Below, in pieces: positions 53,599 to 62,199 of a DNA stretch of 64,000 bases (the first letter of the stretch is position 1; each line of letters begins with the position of its first letter). The DNA comes from Bacteriovoracaceae bacterium. GTDB lineage: Bacteria > Bdellovibrionota > Bacteriovoracia > Bacteriovoracales > Bacteriovoracaceae. The translations under genes and the position numbers were made by a program. The stretch lies in assembly GCA_021737405.1 (NCBI GenBank), contig JAIPEG010000008.1:38936-102935 (forward strand), in the 5' to 3' direction. The notes under the pieces are model-generated. The model did no database searches, was not told where the DNA came from, and was given only the letters and a program-made list of their open reading frames with translations.

Positions 53599-54678
53599 TT
53601 AATACTGATCCTTAAATTGATTAAATGATTGTCCACAAGTTTTTGAGCACACTTTTAGCTTTCCCGTGGCAAGCGAAGAACAGTTCCAACTTTTTTGAAT
53701 ATTTTCAAAGAACTTTCCCTTTAATATATTTTCTAGTTTTTCTTTTTTGGCGTCAATGAACTCTTCCCCGCCACTCTCTTTAATGACCTTCCATATTTCA
53801 GAACTTCGAGGACGATTATACCACAGATATAATTGATTCCCCGTCCAACAACATGGAAAAACATAACCTTGAGAGGAGATATAAATACTCCCCTCTTCAA
53901 GGGTCTTACATTGGATTTGGGTCTGATTAAGATATTCTTCAAGGGAACCAAACTCATTAATAATCGCTCCTTCCTTTTGAAGAGAGGTATTTTGATAATC
54001 TGGATTCTTTGGTTTTTCTAGAAAGTATTCAATCTCTCCTTGGGAGTCATGAACTTCTTGGCGCTCTCTTCCTTTAAGGCGAGTATTAGAAAAAAATCGG
54101 CCTGTTTTTTTTATGGTGAATTTTTCAAAGCCCATTCTTTGTGAAAGAGCGCGAGCTTCTTCAACTTGGTGTTCGTTGTGGGCAAAAACAATGTACTCCC
54201 AAACGGCCCTTCCGCCATGATCAATAAAGCTTTGTATATTATCCATGGCCTTATGAAAGTCCACATTCTTGCGATAGAGTTTATTCGTATCCTCGAGACC
54301 ATCAAGACCAAACTTAACATCACCCTTTCTTTGTATAGTTTCTGCAAGAGATGCCCACCAGTTTGGAGAGCGCATCCCTCCATTGGTATTCATTCCAAGA
54401 TTCATTTCTGGATTAGTCTCTCTTAGATATTGGAAAACTTCCAACGTATCCTTACCTACTCCCGGATCTCCATAGTTTCCACACAAAAAAACTCGTTTTA
54501 GTTGATGGACAATATGGGGTGGCAGAATTTTTTTTACGTCGGCCAGACTTAGCTCTGTTTTAGATAAGTGAGGATTTTCTTTGCCTCCTAAAATATTTCG
54601 CGCACATTGGGGGCAACTAGCATTACAGCGGTCTGTAATCTCAAGGTGAATCTGTTTGATATTTTCAAATCTATACAT
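53599..54678 (-). CDS. Radical SAM protein with C-terminal Cys motif (paralogue of 60960)
   Basis: 359 residues. C18, C22, C25 in DRCNASCPQC form the radical SAM site, followed by FLCGNYGDPGVGKDTLEVFQYL and NLGMNTNGGMRSPNWWASL, then VKFGLDGLEDTNKLYRKNVDF. Residues ~255-280 have CKTLEEGSIYISSQGYVFPCCW, with further Cys near the end (CSSLATGKLKVCSKTCGQS), so an auxiliary cluster is likely. The 60960-61982 protein shows the same order of motifs. It is separated by 2 bp from the N-twitch gene and by 140 bp from the upstream ATP-pyrophosphatase gene, so it could start its own transcript. Confidence 0.86.
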   Translation of the reverse strand: MYRFENIKQIHLEITDRCNASCPQCARNILGGKENPHLSKTELSLADVKKILPPHIVHQLKRVFLCGNYGDPGVGKDTLEVFQYLRETNPEMNLGMNTNGGMRSPNWWASLAETIQRKGDVKFGLDGLEDTNKLYRKNVDFHKAMDNIQSFIDHGGRAVWEYIVFAHNEHQVEEARALSQRMGFEKFTIKKTGRFFSNTRLKGRERQEVHDSQGEIEYFLEKPKNPDYQNTSLQKEGAIINEFGSLEEYLNQTQIQCKTLEEGSIYISSQGYVFPCCWTGNQLYLWYNRPRSSEIWKVIKESGGEEFIDAKKEKLENILKGKFFENIQKSWNCSSLATGKLKVCSKTCGQSFNQFKDQY

Positions 54679-54818
54679 GGATTCCCAATTTAACTAACTT
54701 TTAAACTCTGATATGTATTAAAAATGTTAATGGTTTTAAGATATAATGTGAAGGAATAGTACTCTTATGGCCTCTTGGCCCAGTGCTTCTCCAATGTCAG
54801 TTATCGAGAAAATCAAGA

Positions 54819-55925
54819 CTATTTTCGTCTCTTAAATTTCATGGCACTAGGAATTAGGTCCCAAAAGTAAGACGACTTTTCTTTAGAAGACACTGAAGTC
54901 ACTTGTTGGTAGAAATGCCTAGGTCTAAGAGAAATAGGTGCCTCTAATAGCTCAAAATTACTCCACTCTTGGGCAAAATACTTTGATCTTTTTAAAGAGG
55001 TTTCAAAAGTAGATATTTCCTTTAAATGATAATGGGCAGTCATTTTTGGTCTTTCAGAGAGCTCTGGAAAACTTTTATAAAGAAGTTCTTTTTGACGAAT
55101 AAGGGCGCGACCGGACTCGTCTCCCCGCATAAATAAGCATTCCTTCTCATTCATTTCTGAGCGAAATTTTAACGAAAAAAGATCACGTCCTCCCAAGGCC
55201 AAATGGTTGGCCAAGGTATACCAAAGTCTACCAAACTGATAAGGAAAAGCTGTCGAAACACCTAAATGTTCGGCGTAGATTTGCCTTTCCACTCGATCCG
55301 TTTCTCGCGACATGTGATAAAAAGATTGGTCCGTTTCACACCATAGGACCTGAGGCATGTGAGAACCAAAGAGAGCGTATTCTGTACTTGGATCTACACT
55401 ATTAAGACCAAAGGAGGAAAAAGATCCCGGAGAGATATTATGAAGCAGGTCATACTCTGTCTTCAACCAGGATGTCATATAGAATTCACTTGTTAGGTTT
55501 ACAACATCAAGATCAATTCCTTCTCTTTGACAAAATTTTTGGGCCCAATAAAGTTCATCTTGATTGCGTCCCATTACATTCACAAATACGGCCCGTGGCC
55601 TCAAACCGAGCTGATGTGCAGCAAAGAGAATCACTTCACTATCGATTCCACCACTATAAAGCACAACAGGACGCTTTCCGATAAAGAGTTGATCAACTTC
55701 ACTTAAAACTTCTTCAAGCATCTTACGAAAAGATAATGGATGATAGAAATCTGGGTCTATTTGAGGAAAGTTACAGACAAAAGAAAAGTCAGTTCCTCCA
55801 TGACGCCAAGCACTTTTAAAAGCATCCTTCTTAGAAGTAAAAATCTTATTCTCATAAGGATTTATAAAATGAAAAGAATTAGCATAATCCTTAAATTGCA
55901 ATTCAATGGGGTCGTTCATGGCCAA
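54819..55925 (-). CDS. Asparagine-synthase-like ATP-pyrophosphatase (no glutaminase domain)
   Basis: 368 residues. PVVLYSGGIDSEVILFAAHQLGLRPRAVFV holds the PP-loop SGGIDS (91-96) of N-type ATP pyrophosphatases. The stretch WAQKFCQREGIDLDVVNLTSEFY is the next beta-alpha unit. There is no N-terminal Cys glutaminase domain of AsnB; the first 80 residues are unrelated (FKDYANSFHFINPYENKIF). Such enzymes adenylate a carboxylate or carbonyl and form an amide or another bond with a nitrogen or sulfur donor. It is divergent from the GT-A-like protein at 55994. Its role in amide formation on the cluster's product is inference. Confidence 0.78.
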   Translation of the reverse strand: MAMNDPIELQFKDYANSFHFINPYENKIFTSKKDAFKSAWRHGGTDFSFVCNFPQIDPDFYHPLSFRKMLEEVLSEVDQLFIGKRPVVLYSGGIDSEVILFAAHQLGLRPRAVFVNVMGRNQDELYWAQKFCQREGIDLDVVNLTSEFYMTSWLKTEYDLLHNISPGSFSSFGLNSVDPSTEYALFGSHMPQVLWCETDQSFYHMSRETDRVERQIYAEHLGVSTAFPYQFGRLWYTLANHLALGGRDLFSLKFRSEMNEKECLFMRGDESGRALIRQKELLYKSFPELSERPKMTAHYHLKEISTFETSLKRSKYFAQEWSNFELLEAPISLRPRHFYQQVTSVSSKEKSSYFWDLIPSAMKFKRRK

Positions 55926-55953
55926 CAGATTACCACAAGTCTAGGTTATAAGG

Positions 55954-55959
55954 TATAAT
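55954..55959 (+). promoter_or_regulatory. -10 box candidate for the GT-A-like/methyltransferase pair
   Basis: A perfect TATAAT within AAGGTATAATC, 35 bp before ATG 55994 in the 68-bp divergent gap. No good TTGACA lies at 17 bp upstream, so this is a -10-only call. GAGAG before the ATG is a modest ribosome site. Confidence 0.4.
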
Positions 55960-55993
55960 CAATTCAAAATTAGAATTACAGAGAGTAACTCCT

Positions 55994-56953
55994 ATGAGCA
56001 ATCAACGACTTCCTTTTGATATTGTCTATATATCCTACGATGAGCCGAATGCATCAGAAAACTACCAAGATCTTATTTCAAAAGCACCAGAGGGGTCACA
56101 AGTATTAAGGGTCCATGGAGTCAAAGGCCTAGATGAATCTCATCGCAAGGCCGCAGAGCTAGCGACAACTAAACATGTGCTCATTGTTGATGGTGATAAC
56201 ATTGTCACAAGAGACTTTTTCAAAATAGATTTTAATAGCTTGCTTTCGAAAATCCCAGAAAAGTTAGTACTATCATGGGCCTCTAAAAATATCATCAATG
56301 GGCTTATTTATGGAAATGGTGGTTTGAAGTTATGGCCAACTGAATTTTTAAAAGAAGTAAACTGCCATAATAATGGAAAAAGTACAGACTGGTGCCAGCA
56401 GTTTCCCTACTTACAATTAAACAATTGGTTCAGTTACTGCATGTGTAATGGTAGCCCCTACCAAGCTTTTCGAGCAGGTTTTCGCGAAGGAGTGAAACTT
56501 TGTCTCAATGCCGATGGAACGCGCAACCCTAATCTGAAATTTTCAAAGGACCTAATGTTCGAAGGTAATCGCCAAAGACTCCTGCAATGGATGAGTATTG
56601 GCGCCGATGTTACCAATGGTCATTATGCGATGTTTGGTGCGCGACTTGGATGCATTAGGATTATCTGTGAAGATAACTTTGATCTTAGCCAAATCAATAA
56701 CTATGATTGGTTTAATGAATATTGGAATGGTGAATTCTCATATGTTCGCGATGGTAACTACCTAGAACATTTTAATCGTTTGGTTTTTGAATTAGAAGAA
56801 TTTACAGGCCTTCATATCGCCAACTTTAATAGTGATCAAAGTCGGGCCATCAAAAGTATGATTCCAAGACCAAAACGTTCTGGTTTGCTTTCTCCACAGC
56901 CCAGTGACGAAGAGGCGTTTATACCTGAAGGCAATCAGGAGAAAGAAGTTTGA
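55994..56953 (+). CDS. GT-A-like glycosyltransferase-type protein
   Basis: 319 residues. FDIVYISYDEPNASENYQDLISKAPEGSQVLRVHGVKGLDESHRKAAELATTKHVLIVDGDNIV is the start of a GT-A nucleotide-diphospho-sugar fold with an acidic VDGDN (D66, D68) in place of DxD. Later sections are unusual (NGLIYGNGGLKLWPTEFLK, CNNWFSYCMCNGSPYQAFRAGFREGVKLCL in outline). It could be a glycosyltransferase or a nucleotidyl-sugar-binding relative. The next gene starts with TTG overlapping its TGA, showing strong coupling. Confidence 0.68.
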   Translation: MSNQRLPFDIVYISYDEPNASENYQDLISKAPEGSQVLRVHGVKGLDESHRKAAELATTKHVLIVDGDNIVTRDFFKIDFNSLLSKIPEKLVLSWASKNIINGLIYGNGGLKLWPTEFLKEVNCHNNGKSTDWCQQFPYLQLNNWFSYCMCNGSPYQAFRAGFREGVKLCLNADGTRNPNLKFSKDLMFEGNRQRLLQWMSIGADVTNGHYAMFGARLGCIRIICEDNFDLSQINNYDWFNEYWNGEFSYVRDGNYLEHFNRLVFELEEFTGLHIANFNSDQSRAIKSMIPRPKRSGLLSPQPSDEEAFIPEGNQEKEV

Positions 56954-57756
56954 CAATTTTTGAGAATCTAGAAAATCAAGAATACTTTCTTCGCCGCTAT
57001 AATAAGATCGTTTTACAATGGTCAAAAAACATACAAGTCCGAGATGCCCAAAATCTTCTCACATCAGTTATACTTCGCTTTATCCAAGCCTGCGGTGATG
57101 AAAAGGAATTGATTTCAAAATATTTTAACTTTCTAGAAGTTGCTCCTCTTAACGTTGTAAACGATGCTCTTTCCGAGGGACAATTTAAGAGCAAGATTTG
57201 GTTAAGAGATCAGTTGAAAGAGCATCTCGGTAAGAGAGAACTAGGACAGACGATAGTCCTTGGTGGTTGGATCGGGCTCTTAGGGCCAATTCTTCTTTGT
57301 GAAAACCTTTTTAGGATTGAAAAACTCTTTTCAATTGATCGAGATCCCGAATGTTTAGATTTAGCAGATCTATTAAATACGCTATGGCTTACTAATGAAT
57401 GGCAATTTAAGGCGATAACGGGAGATGCTAGTCAATTTGATTTCAACGATTTCAGAGCGACGACAACACAACTTATAAACAATACAAATATCTCCATCGA
57501 TTTTACTATTGATCCTGTACAGACAATTATTAATACTTCTTGTGAGCACTTTGCCCTTGAAAGCTGGCTTCCAAAAGTTCCGAAAGGCACACTTCTTATA
57601 CTTCAGTCTAATAATAATGAATCTCTAAAAGAACACAAATTCTGCCATAGTAGCGCTGTCGAATTCCTAAAGGAATTAGACTTATCGGAGGTCATTTATA
57701 GTGGTACAATGGAACTGGATCATTATCAACGTTTTCTTGTGATTGGCTTAAAGTAA
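56950..57756 (+). CDS. Probable SAM-dependent methyltransferase-like Rossmann protein
   Basis: 268 residues from a TTG that overlaps the previous stop (TTGA), with AGGAG eight bases upstream. The central part is a Rossmann SAM-binding-like unit: GQTIVLGGWIGLLGPILLCENLFRIEKLFSIDRDPECLDLADLLN, then WQFKAITGDASQFDF and INTSCEHFALESWLPKVPKGTLLILQSNN. This gives the Gly loop, acidic end of strand 2, and the region after motif IV. A non-methylating Rossmann enzyme cannot be excluded. Acts with the GT-A-like partner. Confidence 0.68.
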   Translation: MTIFENLENQEYFLRRYNKIVLQWSKNIQVRDAQNLLTSVILRFIQACGDEKELISKYFNFLEVAPLNVVNDALSEGQFKSKIWLRDQLKEHLGKRELGQTIVLGGWIGLLGPILLCENLFRIEKLFSIDRDPECLDLADLLNTLWLTNEWQFKAITGDASQFDFNDFRATTTQLINNTNISIDFTIDPVQTIINTSCEHFALESWLPKVPKGTLLILQSNNNESLKEHKFCHSSAVEFLKELDLSEVIYSGTMELDHYQRFLVIGLK

Positions 57757-57767
57757 TTTTTAATCTT

Positions 57768-58844
57768 TTATTTGAAGATTTTTTTTAAGTAGTAAAAAAT
57801 CGGTCGTATATATACTCGCCAATGGTACTCACTCATGAAATAGATTTTGTAATAAATCTTATGCAACATTATTCGATAAATTCTGTGGTATAGAAAAAGG
57901 CCCGTCATCACAAAAACATGACGAATCTTAAAGGTGTATTTTTGAATAATTGGTGGAAAGAAGATAAACTCGATATTCTCTCGAAGGATTTTATATACAT
58001 ACCCAGGATTTTTTTCGCGCTTTGAGTTAAAACCTAGTTGAAAAAAGTAATCATATAAAAAAGCATAGAAATCCCTTTTTTCGTTGTTATCCTTAAGTAT
58101 AGGTCTAGAAACACGTTTTAGATCATTGTGGATAAAGTTATGAGCTTTTCCTTTACCTTGTAAGTAAGCCTTCCTAATAAATTGATAGTGACTTAGTTTA
58201 AAGCGATGGGTAACGGCGAATTCAGGTCGATAAACAAGCTTTTTTTTCCAGTGAGTTAATTGTGAATTCAATGAACTTTCAGTCCCCCCAAATGCTAAGA
58301 GAGGGTCAAAAGAAAACCCTTGTTCAAATAAACACCGCCGATAACAACAGTTGCCGCCGATTAAAGAATGGGTTTCACCTCTGGAGGAAAATGTAGACTC
58401 TTGAAGCCAAAATTTTGAAATATCAGCATACTTTCGGTCAATCCTTCGCTGTGAATAGGTTTCATCAAAGCTATAACCTCCCCCAAGACCATCAACATCA
58501 GGGTTAATCATCATATAAGTAACCATATTCTCTAAATAGTTAGGATCATCAACTGTACAATCATCATCAATAAAGAAAATGATTTCTCCGCGAGATTTTC
58601 TGACTCCAAGATTACGGGCAATGTTGGCACTTTTTACTCCGCTACATAATACTTCTAAGCGTTTAAAAGCCCCCTTATACCTAAGTGCTATTTTTTCTAA
58701 ATATCGCTTATCCTTTGAGAAATTGGCAACGACTAGGACTTCCAGTTTATGAAGGGGACTTAGTACAGAATGAGTAAGGCCTTCTAATAATGCCTCTACA
58801 TTTTTCTTCGGGTATAAGGTGGGAATAACAACAGAAATCAGCAC
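57768..58844 (-). CDS. GT2-family glycosyltransferase
   Basis: 358 residues. It starts MLISVVIPTLYPKKNVEALLEGL, the GT2 opening. NIARNLGVRKSRGEIIFFIDDDCTVDDPNYL supplies the DDD nucleotide-sugar motif. AFGGTESSLNSQLTHWKKKLVYRPEFAVTHRF is the C-terminal acceptor motif, with a variant of the usual G..ED. The last ~130 residues are basic and aromatic with amphipathic helices (IQKYTFKIRHVFVMTGLFLYHRIYRI), which could bind the membrane. It follows the radical SAM gene 58875 by 30 bp and is convergent with the methyltransferase-like gene. A second GT2 lies at 49515. Confidence 0.86.
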   Translation of the reverse strand: MLISVVIPTLYPKKNVEALLEGLTHSVLSPLHKLEVLVVANFSKDKRYLEKIALRYKGAFKRLEVLCSGVKSANIARNLGVRKSRGEIIFFIDDDCTVDDPNYLENMVTYMMINPDVDGLGGGYSFDETYSQRRIDRKYADISKFWLQESTFSSRGETHSLIGGNCCYRRCLFEQGFSFDPLLAFGGTESSLNSQLTHWKKKLVYRPEFAVTHRFKLSHYQFIRKAYLQGKGKAHNFIHNDLKRVSRPILKDNNEKRDFYAFLYDYFFQLGFNSKREKNPGYVYKILRENIEFIFFPPIIQKYTFKIRHVFVMTGLFLYHRIYRIMLHKIYYKIYFMSEYHWRVYIRPIFYYLKKIFK

Positions 58845-58874
58845 AGGACCCCTTGGCCAATAGAACGCTCAAAC

Positions 58875-60053
58875 CTATATGCCCAAACCATCATTTCCTC
58901 CCGTCATCCATTTTTCAAAGTCAGAAAACTTTCGAGATGGTATTGCGCCTCTCTTTTCTTCAAGAAATCTAATCCAATTTCTTGCAATATTTTGAGCGGA
59001 ACTATTTAGTTGCTCAGTTGTGATTACTTTTAAAAGGACTTCTGGCGCTTCTGTAGAAAATTGATTTTCTAATATAATTGACGATAAGGGCTGCCTTACA
59101 AAGAGGGGAAGATTACGAAGATCATTTTCGACTTGCCTAGCAATTGAGACCAGACTTAGATGAGAAATCCCCTCATTTTGAGCGACTAAATCTCCAAGTT
59201 CTTCACAAGTGGACTTTAGGTCCATTGTATTAAAGAGGCTTGAAGTATAATCTAATGAAACACAATGATCTGTATTTAACGCTGCAAACTTCAATATATT
59301 TTCTCTGACTTTTAAATAAGGAAAGCCTCTAATCCACTCATAAGTATCAAAAACCCCGTCAATCGAAATTCCAATTTCAATATTTAGTTCTTCGATTAAG
59401 GACATTATCCTTTTGTTTATCAAGGTACCATTTGTTTGAATGAAAATATGTGGTTTTTTTGAAGAAGACCGAAGGCCATCTAAAAAAACAAAAACTTCCT
59501 CATTAAAGAAAGGCTCCCCTCCTTTTATGAAAATATCACTGGCTTCACTTGCAATAACTAATAGTTCGCTCAAGTTTTCTTTACTTAAATTAAATGAAGG
59601 ATAGGTGTTCCGCTTGAGAAGTCCCCTCTCCTTTGCAATGGCCTCATCCTCGCCCCACATTGACGAATATTTTGAAGAGCACATTGTACATTGGAGATTA
59701 CACTTATTACTAAAACCTACGGACAAATGAAGCGGCTTTTTTTCTCTAGCTATAAGAATCTCTTCAATTCTCTCCTCTCCCCATTTGTTTTTTCTTTTTT
59801 CATTAAAAATCTCTCTTTTGCTAGGCACTCCTAATTTCTCTACCTTTTCGCAAGAGCGGCAAGTACGAGGAAAAACACCATCATCAAAGCTTTTATTAAT
59901 GGCCTTAAATGACCCGGTATTAAGTATATTTTTAAGAGAGACTTTTTCAATGTTCAGATCAAACAAAGGCTCCATACTTGATGTGCATACACGAACCTCA
60001 CCAAAGGCCTCAATTGTGAGCGCCATATTAGGATATAGGCAGTAGAGACTCAC
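58875..60053 (-). CDS. Radical SAM protein with short N-terminal twitch-type Cys domain
   Basis: 392 residues. N-terminal Cys: YCLYPNMAL (C5), RVCTSS (C23), RTCRSC (C65, C68), the same order as the other two N-twitch enzymes but more compact. Radical SAM: C118, C122, C125 in NKCNLQCTMC. Motif IFIKGGEPFFNEEVFVFLDGL and FIQTNGTLINKRIMSLIEELNIEIGISIDGVFDTYEWIRGFPYLK follow. It starts four bases into the end of the aminotransferase-like gene (overlap), so the two are coupled, exactly as the 47215/48629 pair couples the same two families. Confidence 0.86.
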   Translation of the reverse strand: MSLYCLYPNMALTIEAFGEVRVCTSSMEPLFDLNIEKVSLKNILNTGSFKAINKSFDDGVFPRTCRSCEKVEKLGVPSKREIFNEKRKNKWGEERIEEILIAREKKPLHLSVGFSNKCNLQCTMCSSKYSSMWGEDEAIAKERGLLKRNTYPSFNLSKENLSELLVIASEASDIFIKGGEPFFNEEVFVFLDGLRSSSKKPHIFIQTNGTLINKRIMSLIEELNIEIGISIDGVFDTYEWIRGFPYLKVRENILKFAALNTDHCVSLDYTSSLFNTMDLKSTCEELGDLVAQNEGISHLSLVSIARQVENDLRNLPLFVRQPLSSIILENQFSTEAPEVLLKVITTEQLNSSAQNIARNWIRFLEEKRGAIPSRKFSDFEKWMTGGNDGLGI

Positions 60054-60922
60054 TTGAATTCACCATCCACTAGCAAACGGAGAAATCCTCTCACTCCGAT
60101 TTGATTCCATCCACCCAATTCATTTTTTTCTAAAGCAATATGGATAGCAGGAGACGGAGTAAGTCCAAACTGATTAATCACCAGTTCATAAGCTTTTCCA
60201 TACTTTTGATGAAAGTAGTTAATTGGAAAGATAGACATAAGCTCCATTCCAACGTGGGCAAGCAATGGAGTACCATAATTAAAATCATTCACAACCGAAA
60301 CTGGTCCCTCTTCTCTTTCTCTCGAATAACGAACACCTATTTGGTAGGAACCCAAGCCCAGAGGCTTTGAAAGAGAGAAAGAAATAGACTTAATAATTTC
60401 TGGCTCTAATCTTAAATGGATTCCTTTACAGATACCAAACCAAGCAGCATCGATATGAATAGGAACCTCATTCTTTTGTGCATGTGCAATAATCTCATTC
60501 CAGTTATCCGGAAGCATTCCTGTGTGTGAAAAAGGCACACTAATAATTGCTACGTCACCTTTTTTCCAATTTAAATAATTCTCAACTCTTGTATTTGATT
60601 TAATCCGCACGTGATACTTATATTCATTAGGAAGTACGACGATTTGAGAACCAAAACGCACATGTAGATCATCGAGAGAATGAGTTACACCGCGAATGAT
60701 ATCTCTTCGCTCAAAACCAGTAAGTCCCTTAACCGACATATCATCAGTGCCATTAAGCCATTTACTAAACTTCTCAATAAACTCAGGAAAGACATCAGGC
60801 TCCCGTAAGTTGGCCTTCCCAAGGACTGCTTCAAGGGCATGATGAATTTTACCATCATACAAAGGCCTAGAGCGTCCACGCTGCAAGAGTTCAGGATCCC
60901 AATTTACTTTGTCCAAATTCAT
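60050..60922 (-). CDS. Short PLP-dependent aminotransferase-like protein (paralogue of 48629)
   Basis: About 290 residues when started at ATG 60922. The track's TTG 60979 would add a stretch that is merely the complement of the opposite gene's start. VAIISVPFSHTGMLPDNWNEIIAHAQKNEVPIHIDAAWFG matches the paralogue and contains D158, and IKSISFSLSKPLGLGSYQIGVRYS contains the PLP Lys K186. The C-terminal region ends NQIGVRGFLRLLVDGEFK, with the Arg of IGVR seen in both. Overlaps the start of the N-twitch radical SAM gene by four bases. Substrate unknown. Two copies of such a short enzyme beside N-twitch radical SAM enzymes is the most specific signature of this locus. Confidence 0.72.
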   Translation of the reverse strand: MNLDKVNWDPELLQRGRSRPLYDGKIHHALEAVLGKANLREPDVFPEFIEKFSKWLNGTDDMSVKGLTGFERRDIIRGVTHSLDDLHVRFGSQIVVLPNEYKYHVRIKSNTRVENYLNWKKGDVAIISVPFSHTGMLPDNWNEIIAHAQKNEVPIHIDAAWFGICKGIHLRLEPEIIKSISFSLSKPLGLGSYQIGVRYSREREEGPVSVVNDFNYGTPLLAHVGMELMSIFPINYFHQKYGKAYELVINQFGLTPSPAIHIALEKNELGGWNQIGVRGFLRLLVDGEFK

Positions 60923-60959
60923 AGTAGGATTATATACTGAAAATCCTAAGAGGATAAAA
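60923..60959. promoter_or_regulatory. Compact divergent promoter, possibly leaderless on the minus side
   Basis: Only 37 bp lie between the preferred starts of the two divergent genes. The minus strand has TATAAT (complement of 60929-60934) seven bases before ATG 60922, so transcription would begin at or next to the start codon, and there is no ribosome site. The plus strand has TATACT (60933-60938) and AAGAGGA before ATG 60960. The two -10 boxes overlap. -35 boxes are weak. Confidence 0.42.
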
Positions 60960-61982
60960 ATGAACTTCGAAAGCTTCAAAAAGATTCATCTAGAGCTCTC
61001 ATCAGACTGTCAGGCGGCCTGTCCCGCTTGTTCTCGTGTCTATGACTACTCCCGTCATATAGTGAATCGTAAGCAAGACAGTGCCTGGGATTTAAAAACA
61101 CTTAAAAAGATTTTCTCTAAGGATCTTCTCGAAAATTTAGAGTCCCTCTATCTTTGCGGTAATTATGGTGACCCCATCGCCTTTCAAGATCTCAACCCTT
61201 GGCTTGAGGAAGTTTGTTCAATTAACCCAAATATATTTATCACCATTCATACCAATGGTGGCCTAGGTACAACAAGTTCATGGAAGAAATTGGCCACAAT
61301 ACTTAAAAACCGCGGTCACCTTATTAAGTTTAGCTTTGACGGTCTTGAAGATACCAATTCTATCTACAGAAGAGGAGTAAACTGGAATCAAGCCTTTAGT
61401 AATGCCAAGAGCTTTATTGAAAGTGGTGGTAAGGCCACTTGGAAGTTTATCGAGTTTTCTCATAATAAGCATCAAACAGAGAAAGCACGGCAAATGGCCG
61501 CTGAATTTAATTTTTATAAATTTGAGGTGAAAGAACCCTATGGTGATATTAGTGGACTCATTCAAACTCCAAATAGTAAAGATCTTAGCCCTGATCTCCA
61601 AATAGATTTCTCTGAGTTAAGTGTGGAGGAATTAAATGAAGAAATTTATAAGGGGAAGACTCAATTTAAAGAAATAAGATGTGAAGCATTGATAGATAGT
61701 ATGATTTACATCGATTGCGAGCAAAGAGTTTGGCCATGTTGCTGGCTCTCCCAAGATGGTGATCATCGCACTCGAACCTTAAAAAGAGAACATTTCCACC
61801 GCTTGGTCTATGACTCAGGTATCTCTATAGAATTTAACAACCTAAGGCATCACTCGCTTGTAGAAATTCTTAACCACGCTTTTTTTCAAAAAGTGCTTCC
61901 CCAAAGCTGGACCCTCGAAAGCCAAAATGCTCTTTCCAACTTTCCAACTTGCTATGAAACCTGCGGCGAGTGCACTTCCTAA
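60960..61982 (+). CDS. Radical SAM protein with C-terminal Cys motif (paralogue of 53599)
   Basis: About 340 residues from ATG 60960, chosen over the track start 60909 because AAGAGGA lies before it and MNFESFKKIHLELSSDC aligns with MYRFENIKQIHLEITDRC of the paralogue. Cluster Cys C17, C21, C24 in SDCQAACPAC. LYLCGNYGDPIAFQDLNPWL, TIHTNGGLGTTSSWKKL, IKFSFDGLEDTNSIYRRGVNW and WKFIEFSHNKHQTEKARQM all mirror 53599. C-terminal CEALIDSMIYIDCEQRVWPCCW and FPTCYETCGECTS mark an auxiliary cluster region. Divergent from the aminotransferase-like gene. Single gene followed by a 217-bp gap. Confidence 0.86.
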   Translation: MNFESFKKIHLELSSDCQAACPACSRVYDYSRHIVNRKQDSAWDLKTLKKIFSKDLLENLESLYLCGNYGDPIAFQDLNPWLEEVCSINPNIFITIHTNGGLGTTSSWKKLATILKNRGHLIKFSFDGLEDTNSIYRRGVNWNQAFSNAKSFIESGGKATWKFIEFSHNKHQTEKARQMAAEFNFYKFEVKEPYGDISGLIQTPNSKDLSPDLQIDFSELSVEELNEEIYKGKTQFKEIRCEALIDSMIYIDCEQRVWPCCWLSQDGDHRTRTLKREHFHRLVYDSGISIEFNNLRHHSLVEILNHAFFQKVLPQSWTLESQNALSNFPTCYETCGECTS

Positions 61983-62199
61983 AATCCTCTTTTAAAACAA
62001 GCCCTCCATGACTACTTTTGGCCTCCTTTTCACCAAAATTATGGGCACTTTAATTTAATAAAAAGTTACAACGACCATTAATCAGCATGTAATTTCAGTC
62101 ACTTACGACATCCATTCACTCTAAAGATAATTCCATTAGCTTTGCTGTGATCGCGTGGTAAAATAATTGAGTTCACATAATTATTAGGAGTTTTTTGCC
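61983..62199. other. 217-bp intergenic gap after the radical SAM locus
   Basis: AT-rich, without any convincing ORF; MTTFGLLFTKIMGTLI is the longest short frame noted and has no ribosome site. It should hold the promoter for the 62200 unit; AGGAG is found nine bases before ATG 62200. No tRNA, repeat or riboswitch recognised. Confidence 0.5.

Noticed and set aside
54767-54835. Plus-strand 22-codon frame MASWPSASPMSVIEKIKTIFVS with TATAAT-like sequence upstream, considered as a RiPP precursor for the radical SAM enzymes
   Set aside because: No Cys, no core-like repeats, ribosome site AAGGA is 11 bases away, and it runs antisense into the end of the 54819 gene. Too weak to call a gene.
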